A DNA stretch of 64,000 nt, taken from NCBI GenBank assembly GCA_041395105.1, contig JAWLBB010000004.1:186001-250000 (forward strand). The letters run 5' to 3'. The notes under the pieces were generated by a model. It did not search any database. It saw only the letters and a list, made by a program, of their open reading frames with translations, and had not been told where the DNA came from. Of the stretch, positions 45,016-52,111 are shown piece by piece (within the stretch, counting starts at the first letter, position 1; the number at the start of each line of letters is the position of its first letter). This DNA is from Opitutaceae bacterium (GTDB lineage Bacteria > Verrucomicrobiota > Verrucomicrobiia > Opitutales > Opitutaceae). Position numbers and translations under genes: made by a program.

Positions 45016-45477
45016 TCAGTCGCTCGCGAGTTTGAAGTTGGCGTAGGCCGGATGCCGATGGCTCAAGAGTTTCACGTTCCACCAGGAACGCTCCTTGGAG
45101 ACATATTTAGCGCAGTAGTCCGCGACGTCGTCGCGATTGTTGACCGGTTCGATCCGAGCTCGACCGTAGCGATTGAACCATGTTCTCCAGATATCACGAC
45201 GGGATTTGGACATGCAGTCGCACCACAGCGCATGGACGTGAAAGCCATCTCGGGCGGGGTTTTGTTCCAGCGCGTAGAAATACGAGACTCCTCTCATCTC
45301 CTTGCGCATGAACTTTTCGTAACACCGTTGCGCCGAATCAATCGAAGCCTCCCACGAGAACGTCATGTGCGAAATCACCTGCCAGGGTGCCAGGGAGTGG
45401 ACCCAATCGCCCATCTCAACATTCAACTGAGCAACCCTCAGCCGCTCCTCTGGTTCAATATTTCTAGCTCGGTTCAT
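45016..45477 (-). CDS. rep: minimal HUH-type replication initiator (Rep)
   Basis: A 153-aa protein with the three rolling-circle Rep motifs in order: SHMTFS (about residue 37), the HUH metal motif in GFHVHALW (His80, His82) and the tyrosine motif DYCAKYVSKE (Tyr121, Tyr125). The protein is much shorter than usual Reps, consisting of little more than the nuclease domain. It would nick one strand at an origin to start rolling-circle replication or transfer. A strong hairpin candidate origin lies directly upstream (45523-45574). It is adjacent to the HTH-like gene. Confidence 0.75.
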   Translation of the reverse strand: MNRARNIEPEERLRVAQLNVEMGDWVHSLAPWQVISHMTFSWEASIDSAQRCYEKFMRKEMRGVSYFYALEQNPARDGFHVHALWCDCMSKSRRDIWRTWFNRYGRARIEPVNNRDDVADYCAKYVSKERSWWNVKLLSHRHPAYANFKLASD

Positions 45478-45522
45478 GAATTAGCTTTCTGTTCTACCCA
45501 TCTGTACACACCTCTCGGACAA

Positions 45523-45574
45523 GGATGGGTTGCCGGCGGCGCGCGCTGGGCGCGCATCCACCGGCAATCCAACC
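45523..45574. other. candidate Rep nicking origin (nested hairpin)
   Basis: GGATGGGTTGCCGG (45523-45536) pairs with CCGGCAATCCAACC (45561-45574) at 12 of 14 bases, and an inner GCGCGC/GCGCGC stem (45541-45546 with 45550-45555) caps it. It lies 46 bases upstream of the rep start. HUH Reps usually cut in such stem-loops; the assignment is inference from place and structure. Confidence 0.5.
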
Positions 45575-45605
45575 ACGGGGCCGTCTTGCATGGCCACGTT
45601 ACGAC

Positions 45606-45944
45606 TTATTCCAAAGGCTGAACCGATGTTGCCCGAATGATCACCCCGTTTAGGGCGTCAAACGTGTTGGGCTCCATCGAGTCGAAATCCACCACCAGCT
45701 TTTGCCCGTCCTTGAACTGGCAGGGACAATCCTTAGCGGCTTGTTCGACGGTCTGCACGGTTCTCGGGCACCACATCTGGACTGTGGGTGCCTTTCCGTC
45801 TGCACATTGAACTTCGTAAAGGTTCATGATACCGACGACGTGCTTGGCCTTATTCTGCACTTCCTTGAAGCGATGCGCTACAAACTTGGCGACGACCACG
45901 CGACGGCCGGCCAGGAAGTTTTCAACTGCGATCTGCTGTTTCAT
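45606..45944 (-). CDS. small basic protein next to rep, unknown
   Basis: A 112-aa protein starting at ATG 45944 (MKQQIAVENFLAGRRVVVAK); the frame is open to 46070 but the extension is unconvincing. It is beta-strand-rich with alternating basic and hydrophobic residues (VVVAKFVAHRFKEVQNKAKHVVGI, QKLVVDFDSMEPNTFDALNGVIIR). An OB-fold or single-strand-binding role would fit its place upstream of rep, but no motif proves it. Confidence 0.55.
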   Translation of the reverse strand: MKQQIAVENFLAGRRVVVAKFVAHRFKEVQNKAKHVVGIMNLYEVQCADGKAPTVQMWCPRTVQTVEQAAKDCPCQFKDGQKLVVDFDSMEPNTFDALNGVIIRATSVQPLE

Positions 45945-46254
45945 GTTCTGTTTTGGCATTACTACGCGAGAAGCGACGCCACTGCTTTCGCCGCTGGACC
46001 TACCAACGATCTGTCCGTTGCATTCTCTGTTCCCGCTGGACAGGCGGACAGAGCGGCCCGGCATGAACACACCGGTGTGGCCATAGCCGGGGTGTCGTGA
46101 CCTGGGATATCGCCATTGATGGGTCCAGCAGACGCTACCAACGCCGACGTTTTTGCTTCACTTGAAGTTCCAGTCACGCACCCACAGTAGCACTCGAAAT
46201 CCGAAGCGCAGTAGTTTGGGACAGAGCGACCGTGCCGCTGTCCTAAACCCTCGA
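45945..46254. other. 310-base spacer between replication module and cassette array
   Basis: No gene is seen. GTTTGGGACAG (46214-46224) pairs with CTGTCCTAAAC (46238-46248) at 10 of 11 bases just beyond the stop of the last cassette gene, as a terminator-like hairpin without a T tract or a degenerate attC. The expected terminal attC box GTTAGTC is not found here. Confidence 0.5.
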
Positions 46255-47148
46255 CTATTGGTCAGAATTCGGCCTTGGCCCCGGAGTTCGCTGCGTTGTC
46301 AGCCCGAGACGCTCACGACGTTTCTTGAGTGTCCCTGGCATCAACCGCTGACCCGTCCGAAGCAAGATCGCGTCAGAAAGCTCGTTCTCAGTAAGCAGGT
46401 TGTATTTCATCCGAAGCCAATTGAATGCGAGTTCGTAGTTTATTGGCTCAATGTCCTTCTCTGGCTCTTGAAGGACACGGGCGAACTCCACCATCCACTT
46501 CGAGCCGACCGGATTGTTCCGTTGCCAGTCCAAGACCAAGTCTTCGGTCCACTTGTGCGCCATCTCAGCAAAGAAAGCCTGCACCGCCTCCTTTTGGAAT
46601 CTCTCCCGATCCTCAGCCTTCTCAGCGGTGTCTGCGCGGTAGACCAGTTCTGCCGTCATCGGCTGCATCCCCGCCAGCACCTTTAGGCGAGCTTGATAGA
46701 CGTCGAACTCTTCGCGGGCTTTCGGGTCAGGTGGGCCACTCTTGATGTCCGGAAAGCGTTCCTCGATGTAAGCAAGGTCTTCATCCGACGCCTTGAAGCA
46801 GTTGGCCAGGGCTTGCAGTTCCTCTTTCGTATGTTTGGCGAAATCAACCATTCGGTCCAATTCCTTCCGGGCTTCGGCTTCAGTTAACCGAGAGTCCAGA
46901 TAGTTGAGATTTATCGCCTCTTCTCTGCCGTCCTCAAAGCGGCGCCACCGACCAATCACCCAGATGTCGCCATCTCCCATTGCCGCGTCGAACAACGGCC
47001 GCATCTTGTCATCGGGAGCAGGGGCTGCCTCACTCGCCTTCATCCGACCAAGGCCCACGAATTCGCGAACCCAATAGTAGGGCGTCAGTTCGATTCGGTC
47101 GCGATACTCAACCAACGACACTCCTGCGAATGGGGGGATTACCGTCAT
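46255..47148 (-). CDS. cassette 11 protein, unknown (297 aa)
   Basis: The last cassette gene, with ATG at 47148 six bases after the attC box at 47154. A soluble, helical, charged protein (EEAINLNYLDSRLTEAEARKELDRMVDFAKHTKEELQAL), with WIDE-like N-terminal beta strands IWVIGRWRRFEDG and a basic C-terminus (LKKRRERLGLTTQR). No family is recognised. Its own attC is missing or decayed, so this cassette marks the truncated end of the array. Confidence 0.65.
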   Translation of the reverse strand: MTVIPPFAGVSLVEYRDRIELTPYYWVREFVGLGRMKASEAAPAPDDKMRPLFDAAMGDGDIWVIGRWRRFEDGREEAINLNYLDSRLTEAEARKELDRMVDFAKHTKEELQALANCFKASDEDLAYIEERFPDIKSGPPDPKAREEFDVYQARLKVLAGMQPMTAELVYRADTAEKAEDRERFQKEAVQAFFAEMAHKWTEDLVLDWQRNNPVGSKWMVEFARVLQEPEKDIEPINYELAFNWLRMKYNLLTENELSDAILLRTGQRLMPGTLKKRRERLGLTTQRTPGPRPNSDQ

Positions 47149-47153
47149 CCTTC

Positions 47154-47211
47154 GACTAACGTTCAAAACTGAGACAGCCCTGCAGGGATTGTCTCAAGTG
47201 GGTTGTTGGGC
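47154..47211 (-). other. attC site b
   Basis: Boxes GACTAAC and GTTGGGC enclose arms CTGAGACAGCCC and TTGTCTCAAG. Very similar in the middle to the site at 51140. The two outer boxes do not match because each belongs to a different cassette. Confidence 0.85.
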
Positions 47212-47256
47212 TCTTTTGCGTGCCCGTGGTTCGGTCGCCGCAACTGGACCATAAGA

Positions 47257-47574
47257 TTAGCGATTTCGTTTCCTGTGGAGCGCCCACCTTTCGGTAAGGT
47301 AGGACACACCGCAACCGAAGGACAATAGCACGAACATAGCTATCGTCGGTACGGCCATATCGTGTCTTTCGAATGTCATGACTTCCCAGGTCGTCGGGAC
47401 TAACACGTCCCACGATCTAAAACTCCCTGCCACCGCCATCAGGATAAACATCACTGCGAACTTACCGAACCAAATGGTCGCCATGTATGAGACTCGGACG
47501 CTGTAGGGAAACATCCAACGGGCTGCGAGCTGAGGAGCAATGAAACAGACGAAAACCAGGATCCAATATTCCAT
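47257..47574 (-). CDS. cassette 10 protein, three-helix membrane protein
   Basis: A 105-aa protein with three hydrophobic segments (MEYWILVFVCFIAPQLAARW, IWFGKFAVMFILMAVAGSF, VPTIAMFVLLSFGCGVSYL) and a basic C-terminus. Start codon follows the cassette boundary box at 47579 by four bases. Family unknown. This is the one complete cassette whose start box (GATCAAC) differs from its attC box (GTTGGGC). Confidence 0.65.
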   Translation of the reverse strand: MEYWILVFVCFIAPQLAARWMFPYSVRVSYMATIWFGKFAVMFILMAVAGSFRSWDVLVPTTWEVMTFERHDMAVPTIAMFVLLSFGCGVSYLTERWALHRKRNR

Positions 47575-47578
47575 TTCT

Positions 47579-47646
47579 GATCAACGCTTCAAGTGAGACG
47601 CGGAGACCGCGCAGCGGTCGGAGTTGTCTCAACTGGTTGGTTCGGC
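47579..47646 (-). other. attC site c
   Basis: Boxes GATCAAC and GTTCGGC, with arms AGTGAGACG and GTTGTCTCAACT and a GC-rich inner hairpin (GACCGCGCAGCGGTC). Confidence 0.85.
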
Positions 47647-48053
47647 TCATTTCCCAGTGGCGCCGATTCAAATACTGCGGTGAAAAATCCCTCGTCAGTC
47701 CTAACATGACATTTCATTGAGAGCGGAAAGACACTACTGGACGAGAGATCAGTCGGACAAGGTTCCGACCACAAATCCCAGTGATGCCCTTCAATGAGGA
47801 CAGTAGGCTGAACATAGTCCATGCCAGACGTATCTTGGGGAGAGCAATAGCCGACAACCTCCCTTCCGTCTGCAAGAGTGAACGCACTTTGGCAAAGATA
47901 CCCTTTGCCATTTAGGTCGGCATCAGCGGCCACAATCGCTTTCACGTCGGGAGCAGCACGGACAAACTCGGTTCCGTCCTGATACCTGTGTTCCCAGACA
48001 AGACAGGTCATCAAATCAGACTCTGTCAGGCTCTCTAGCGGTTTCCAGATCAT
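47589..48053 (-). CDS. cassette 9 protein, unknown (154 aa)
   Basis: A soluble beta-rich protein (LMTCLVWEHRYQDGTEFV, LLIEGHHWDLW-like TVLIEGHHWDLWSEPC, MKCHVRTDEGFFTAVFE). Start at ATG 48053, eight bases from the cassette box. The C-terminal tail EPNQPVETTPTAARSPRLT is encoded by the attC itself, a known feature of cassette genes whose stop lies within the recombination site. Family not recognised. Confidence 0.65.
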   Translation of the reverse strand: MIWKPLESLTESDLMTCLVWEHRYQDGTEFVRAAPDVKAIVAADADLNGKGYLCQSAFTLADGREVVGYCSPQDTSGMDYVQPTVLIEGHHWDLWSEPCPTDLSSSSVFPLSMKCHVRTDEGFFTAVFESAPLGNEPNQPVETTPTAARSPRLT

Positions 48054-48061
48054 CTTGATTT

Positions 48062-48122
48062 GCCGAACGTCAAGCTCAGACGGCGTGCGCTTGCGCACGT
48101 TGTCTGCAGCGCTTTGTTCGGC
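48062..48122 (-). other. attC site d
   Basis: Boxes GCCGAAC and GTTCGGC, perfectly complementary, with CAGACGGCGTGCGC..GCGCACGTTGTCTG forming a long stem. Confidence 0.9.
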
Positions 48123-49211
48123 TTATTTGATCAATTCAATAGAGTCGGGATTCTTTAGAAATGAAAGATACTCTTTGTCGTTTGATATCTTTTCAACTAA
48201 TAGATCGATCCACTTCTTAGTGTATCCATAATTTCTATTTCTTTTGTCATAGATGCAATACATGCGATTGGTCTTTTCGGGTGTTTTGGATCCACTCTCC
48301 GGACGGGCCTTAAACCTCTTCCAGCATAGCGTATGTATTCCAGTGTTGAAACGATCTGCGATTTTGAAGCTAGCACGGCTGAAACCGTTGAAGCGCTTTA
48401 TCTTTAAATCGCCAATTCTTCGTTGGACTTCTGAGACCACTTCACACGGATTGTATTGGTCAAGGTTCCCAACGGGAACCTCCTTTGTTTTGATCAATGT
48501 TGTTAGTTTGTTTACTTCGCCTCTTTGGTCTGTGCTTAAACTTTCATAATCCACGAATTTGATAGGTACTGCGTCTTTCGTGTTGTGGTTTCCAACTCGT
48601 ATCAGGAAAGCTTTGAATGCGAATCTAGTGTCGGAGTACACGTCTCCAGAAAGAGAACTTCGGAAACTCGTAATAAAATCCACAACATCTTTTTCTTCAG
48701 GATTAGGGTTTTCCAAATCCATTGAATGGACCTTAGGGAAAATCTGAAGGCTAAACGAGAGCGATTCCTTTAGTGCTGATTTCTCTCCAAATTCCTTTGT
48801 CAAGATAGAGTCGAAATTCAGTAACAATGATTGGCATTCGCCAAATATCGTTGGATCAAGTTTAGGCATCGAACGATGCTCGATTTTGTTTCTTAGGGGA
48901 ATAAAAAAGGAAATATTGGACCTTATGGCTGAGTTCTCATCGCCAAAGTACTCTTTGATGCAGGTTGCCAGCTCCCAGTAGCGAAAGTCGTTTTCTCGTT
49001 TGTCGTATCTTCCGTTTTCAAGTTTATAGAAGGGCTTGATTCTCTTCTTGAAGAAGATGGCATGAAACAATGAAGTCCATGCGATTGACATCATGGTTAT
49101 GTAGCCAGCTGTTTTGAATGTTACAGCAGGCTTGTTGTAAAATTCAACAGCGAGAAGAGCAGAGTCGCGTGACTTTGCCAGATGCTCTTTGGCTCGGTGT
49201 GCGTATTTCAT
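48123..49211 (-). CDS. DUF3644 protein with HEPN-type Rx4H motif (cassette 8)
   Basis: A 362-aa protein whose N-terminal half fits DUF3644: HLAKSRDSALLAVEFYNKPA, AGYITMMSIAWTSLFHAIFF and the conserved FFIPLRNKIEHRSMP. Arg107 and His112 form Rx4H, the catalytic motif of HEPN ribonucleases, the class of many toxin and phage-defence effectors. The C-terminal half (YCIYDKRNRNYGYTKKWIDLLVEKIS) may bind nucleic acid or another ligand. The gene is visibly more AT-rich than its neighbours, showing a foreign source. A defensive or abortive-infection role is inferred, not shown. Confidence 0.75.
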   Translation of the reverse strand: MKYAHRAKEHLAKSRDSALLAVEFYNKPAVTFKTAGYITMMSIAWTSLFHAIFFKKRIKPFYKLENGRYDKRENDFRYWELATCIKEYFGDENSAIRSNISFFIPLRNKIEHRSMPKLDPTIFGECQSLLLNFDSILTKEFGEKSALKESLSFSLQIFPKVHSMDLENPNPEEKDVVDFITSFRSSLSGDVYSDTRFAFKAFLIRVGNHNTKDAVPIKFVDYESLSTDQRGEVNKLTTLIKTKEVPVGNLDQYNPCEVVSEVQRRIGDLKIKRFNGFSRASFKIADRFNTGIHTLCWKRFKARPESGSKTPEKTNRMYCIYDKRNRNYGYTKKWIDLLVEKISNDKEYLSFLKNPDSIELIK

Positions 49212-49218
49212 TTTCTTT

Positions 49219-49288
49219 GCCGAACGTTTGAGGTCAGGTGCGGAGTGCGGCGCAGCTGCACGGAGTTACCTGAACCGACTTGTTGGGT
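49219..49288 (-). other. attC site e
   Basis: Boxes GCCGAAC and GTTGGGT; arms GAGGTCAGGTG and ACCTGAACCG. Inner hairpin GCGGCGCAGCTGCACG. Confidence 0.85.
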
Positions 49289-49318
49289 ATTTTCATAACG
49301 GAGCTATTCAGCCTCAAA

Positions 49319-49702
49319 TCAGGGGTTGTGTTTCGAATAAAGCGCATGGGCTAACCCAGATTTACGGTGAGGGCGGGCTGCGGGATCGTAGACATCGAGA
49401 CCGAAGAACACGAGCGTTCGGTTGAGTTTCGAGTCTTGGTAATAACCTTTCTTAATCTTGGCGATCTCGTCCACGAGTGAGTCAATCGCATCAGCATAGG
49501 ACGAAACCGTAACAGGTGACCCAATACTCGAAGCCCGATCATAGACCCAACCCTCCAACGCATTAAGGAGTTCCGGCTTCAGTGCAGCAGACGCGCAAAT
49601 CTCTTTTTCAACCAACCGATCTCGGATCATACGCGTGCACGCTGACCGCACTCTTCGATTGATTCTCAACCACCCGAACATCCTGGTTAGCAGACTCAGC
49701 AT
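49319..49702 (-). CDS. cassette 7 protein, unknown (127 aa)
   Basis: Start at ATG 49702 (MLSLLTRMFGWLRINRRVRS), just after the cassette box at 49709. A helical, basic protein with ALKPELLNALEGWVYDRASSI and NRTLVFFGLDVYDPAARP. No signal peptide or domain is recognised. Its start box ACCCAAC matches its own attC box GTTGGGT. Confidence 0.6.
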   Translation of the reverse strand: MLSLLTRMFGWLRINRRVRSACTRMIRDRLVEKEICASAALKPELLNALEGWVYDRASSIGSPVTVSSYADAIDSLVDEIAKIKKGYYQDSKLNRTLVFFGLDVYDPAARPHRKSGLAHALYSKHNP

Positions 49703-49708
49703 TTTCTC

Positions 49709-49772
49709 ACCCAACGTTCAGAGGTCAGGCGCGGCGGCCTTAGCCGTCGTTGCCTGCACCGGGTTGTTCGAT
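49709..49772 (-). other. attC site f
   Basis: Boxes ACCCAAC and GTTCGAT; arms GAGGTCAGGCG and TTGCCTGCACC, with inner GGCGGCC..GCCGTC. Confidence 0.85.
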
Positions 49773-50203
49773 TTGATTTCCTGAATCCTTTCAAAGTGAA
49801 TCTTGAGACCTTGATGGACCAACACAATCCCTCTATCGGATAGCTCAAAAACCCAGCCATCAAAGTGATCCGGGCCTTCAAGTATCTCGAATCCCTCGCT
49901 CTTGATTCGGCTCTCAGACCGCTCTCGGATCGCCCATGAACGGCGCTGCTCAATTTCGGGCCAGAAGAACTCTATGCTGTCAGAGGAAATAGTAACTTCA
50001 ATGCCCTTGCACACTCCGACAAAAAGAGCAGTCCCCAGCCCACTGAAACCTTCTCGGATCGTCTCCGAATCTTTACGAACTGAATCCTCAAGGGGTTGAT
50101 TTTGCTCGTAGTCATAGATCCAGACCCCGAGGAAAGGATCCTTATCTGAGGCGGAAAGGGAGATAGTAACGGCAAGTAGTGAGAGTGTGCGCAACGTTTT
50201 CAT
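49718..50203 (-). CDS. cassette 6 protein, exported (161 aa)
   Basis: A 161-aa protein with a short cleavable signal (MKTLRTLSLLAVTISLSASD). The mature part is a lipocalin-like small beta-domain (PFLGVWIYDYEQNQP, VCKGIEVTISSDSIEFFW, GWVFELSDRGIVLV). Its ATG overlaps the cassette box (GTTCGATG), and its C-terminal tail SNNPVQATTAKAAAPDL is encoded by attC f. Function unknown. Confidence 0.65.
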   Translation of the reverse strand: MKTLRTLSLLAVTISLSASDKDPFLGVWIYDYEQNQPLEDSVRKDSETIREGFSGLGTALFVGVCKGIEVTISSDSIEFFWPEIEQRRSWAIRERSESRIKSEGFEILEGPDHFDGWVFELSDRGIVLVHQGLKIHFERIQEIKSNNPVQATTAKAAAPDL

Positions 50204-50271
50204 CGAACGCTAAAGGTCAGATACGGAGACCCGCGCAGCGGGATGGAGTTGTCTGCACCGTCTGGTTATGC
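50202..50271 (-). other. attC site g
   Basis: Boxes ATCGAAC and GTTATGC; arms AAGGTCAGATA and TTGTCTGCACC, inner CCCGCGCAGCGGG hairpin. Confidence 0.85.
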
Positions 50272-50472
50272 GCTTTGCTTTGGAAGGCGCTCAAACGCAA
50301 AATCCAGGATGTTCGCCTTTTCGCCAGCGTGCTCGATGGTCATCGAAACCAAGTTTCCGTTCCCATCGAGATCAAGGTAGACGTTTTCAGAAACCTCCCG
50401 CGTCTCCACAACTGGTTGGGTTGTGAACTCGATATGCGCTGTGTCTGTATCCTCAAAATAGTTTACTTTCAT
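50266..50472 (-). CDS. DUF2283 family protein (cassette 5, second gene)
   Basis: A 68-aa protein with the DUF2283 pattern: NYFEDTDTAHIEFTTQPV, NVYLDLDGNGNLVSMTIEHAG. Small proteins of this family commonly sit beside a short partner gene and are suspected antitoxins. It overlaps the upstream gene by four bases (ATGA), and its stop codon lies inside the attC box. Confidence 0.8.
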   Translation of the reverse strand: MKVNYFEDTDTAHIEFTTQPVVETREVSENVYLDLDGNGNLVSMTIEHAGEKANILDFAFERLPKQSA

Positions 50473-50714
50473 TCCAATCCCTTCTTTTGGAAACGTCTGT
50501 CGAAGAATGCGTTGTGAACCGTCTCACCATCCGGAAGCAGAATCACACGCAAGAACCTACCCTCTTCCTCCACCCATGTCCACCTCCGGATTCGCCCGTC
50601 GGACTGGACCTCTTCTTCGACCGGATGCTCGATCGCATGGACGATCCATGCTTCCTTGATTCCGGCTCGATCAGGCCGCTGTCGGGCGTATTCGAAGTAT
50701 TGCGTGGTCTTCAT
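50469..50714 (-). CDS. small toxin-like partner of DUF2283 protein (DUF4258-like; cassette 5, first gene)
   Basis: An 81-aa protein (EYARQRPDRAGIKEAWIVHA, RIRRWTWVEEEGRFLRVILLPDGETVHNAFFD) whose size and strand pattern resemble DUF4258/RelE-like small toxins. It shares the cassette with a DUF2283 gene, overlapping by four bases. Two-gene toxin-antitoxin cassettes are common in integrons and stabilise arrays; here the pairing is seen, the toxin activity is inferred. Confidence 0.65.
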   Translation of the reverse strand: MKTTQYFEYARQRPDRAGIKEAWIVHAIEHPVEEEVQSDGRIRRWTWVEEEGRFLRVILLPDGETVHNAFFDRRFQKKGLE

Positions 50715-50721
50715 TCTCTAG

Positions 50722-50782
50722 GCATAACGTTTGAGGTCAGACAGGCCGACTTGTCGGCCTTGTCTGCACCGGCTGGTTGGGC
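50722..50782 (-). other. attC site h
   Basis: Boxes GCATAAC and GTTGGGC; arms GAGGTCAGACAGGCCGAC and GTCGGCCTTGTCTGCACC form a long stem. Confidence 0.9.
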
Positions 50783-51135
50783 TTTTCGAATCGCTCCGTC
50801 CAACTCCGGATCACGACGCTAAATGAGGCGAACGCTTCCTCCGAAGCCTCAATCTTCAGGTGGTGACGGCTTCCAGAATTCACGACCTGGAGGTTCAGAT
50901 ACTTCTTGGGGTCGCCCAGCTGTGTCTCAACTCCGCGAAATAAAACGACGTCTTCGTCCGGCGATTTCTTCGGGAACGGGTGAAGCGAAACCGCCTGCTG
51001 GATGCGAATGAAAGTCGGCTCATCCAATCTCAACTCGCGATAAATCGCTTCGCCATGAACAGCCTCTTCGACGTGAACGAGATTTTCGCCCTCACGTCGT
51101 TCGAACCGTCGGATGATGATCGGATGCGGAGTCAT
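50737..51135 (-). CDS. cassette 4 protein, unknown (132 aa)
   Basis: Start at ATG 51135 (MTPHPIIIRRFERREGENLV), five bases from the cassette box. A soluble alpha/beta protein (IYRELRLDEPTFIRIQQAV, YLNLQVVNSGSRHHLKIEAS) with an attC-encoded tail EKPNQPVQTRPTSRPV. Family not recognised. The cassette start box GCCCAAC matches its own attC box GTTGGGC. Confidence 0.65.
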   Translation of the reverse strand: MTPHPIIIRRFERREGENLVHVEEAVHGEAIYRELRLDEPTFIRIQQAVSLHPFPKKSPDEDVVLFRGVETQLGDPKKYLNLQVVNSGSRHHLKIEASEEAFASFSVVIRSWTERFEKPNQPVQTRPTSRPV

Positions 51136-51139
51136 GTTT

Positions 51140-51197
51140 GCCCAACGTCTAAAACTGAGACAGCCCGTCAGGGATTGTCTCAAGTGGCTTGTTGGGT
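51140..51197 (-). other. attC site i
   Basis: Boxes GCCCAAC and GTTGGGT; arms CTGAGACAGCCC and TTGTCTCAAG, almost the same core as site b. Confidence 0.9.
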
Positions 51198-51210
51198 TCA
51201 TTTCTTGTCA

Positions 51211-51459
51211 CTACTCAGAGGAGTTGGGGGCTTTCTCATCAGAGGTCGGATGTGCTTCAGCCTGACTCTCTTTCCCTCGATTTGATTGAATCTGAACGAT
51301 CACAGCCCATGGGAATACTAATAATGCGATGGACCAATGCAACCAGAGGCCCATGGCCAAAACAGAAAAGCCAACGACTGGAAACAGCACAAACAGCCAG
51401 AATCGCTTGTTCCAGTCCCAGGTATTATTCTTCAAGTTCTTCTGAATCTCTACGAACAT
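51211..51459 (-). CDS. cassette 3 protein, two-helix membrane protein (82 aa)
   Basis: Two closely spaced hydrophobic segments (FWLFVLFPVVGFSVLAMGLW and WSIALLVFPWAVIVQI) preceded by a basic, Asn/Trp-rich head and followed by an acidic tail. Too short for family assignment. Boundary boxes ACCCAAC and GTTGGGT match. Confidence 0.6.
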   Translation of the reverse strand: MFVEIQKNLKNNTWDWNKRFWLFVLFPVVGFSVLAMGLWLHWSIALLVFPWAVIVQIQSNRGKESQAEAHPTSDEKAPNSSE

Positions 51460-51467
51460 TTCGATTC

Positions 51468-51526
51468 ACCCAACGTTTCAAGAGGAGGTGCGGCTGCAAG
51501 CCGTTACCTCACTCGTTTTGTTGGGC
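51468..51526 (-). other. attC site j
   Basis: Boxes ACCCAAC and GTTGGGC; arms AGAGGAGGTGCGGCT and AGCCGTTACCTCACT. Confidence 0.88.
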
Positions 51527-52032
51527 TCTATTTCATTTTTCGCACGTCGCTCAATTATGTCGAGAAACTGTAACATCTGCTTGAGTCGATCACACTGCTC
51601 AAGGTGCTGGTGATAGTCTAAATCGAATGATGGATTGTCGATCCACACATCTCTTGAACTACCCGGTACAATCACCGTGAAATAGTACGTCACACCATCG
51701 AATGGGCGAAGAATGACCAACTCATCCTCTTTCTTTTCTCCGGGCAGAGTGACCGACAGTGATCGCAGTATGTCAGAATCCGTCTGAGTGAAACTAAGCT
51801 CCTCGACCAGCTCTCGGAATGCAGAGGCCTCTTCCCCTGCCAAGTCAGTCGACCATTTCCTTTGTCCTTCCGAAAACACCACCGTCAAACCCTTCTTTGT
51901 TTCGGCGATTTGCCATTTGGCTAAGGTGGATCCCGTGAGGGCTGACTCGCACCGAGCGGAATAGATCTCACTTGCCGAAGTACAGAAAGAAGCTGTCAGT
52001 GCTGTGACTATCACCGATATTAGGGATTTCAT
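51478..52032 (-). CDS. cassette 2 protein, exported (184 aa)
   Basis: Start at ATG 52032 (MKSLISVIVTALTASFCTSA), a cleavable signal peptide, two bases from the cassette box. The mature part is mixed alpha/beta (TLAKWQIAETKKGLTVVF, YYFTVIVPGSSRDVWIDNP) ending in a helix. The tail EPNKTSEVTACSRTSS is encoded by attC j. Function unknown. Confidence 0.65.
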   Translation of the reverse strand: MKSLISVIVTALTASFCTSASEIYSARCESALTGSTLAKWQIAETKKGLTVVFSEGQRKWSTDLAGEEASAFRELVEELSFTQTDSDILRSLSVTLPGEKKEDELVILRPFDGVTYYFTVIVPGSSRDVWIDNPSFDLDYHQHLEQCDRLKQMLQFLDIIERRAKNEIEPNKTSEVTACSRTSS

Positions 52033-52034
52033 CG

Positions 52035-52092
52035 GCCCAACGTTCAAAACTGAGGTGCGCCGTCAGGCGTTACCTCAAGTGGTTTGTTCGAT
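52035..52092 (-). other. attC site k
   Basis: Boxes GCCCAAC and GTTCGAT; arms CTGAGGTGCGCC and GGCGTTACCTCAAG. Confidence 0.88.
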
Positions 52093-52111
52093 TCATTCTT
52101 GAGGCAGACAG

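Noticed and set aside
47154..52092. Regular spacing of short repeats as a CRISPR array
   Set aside because: Repeats are 250-1150 bases apart, differ in sequence and fold as attC sites; no cas genes are present.
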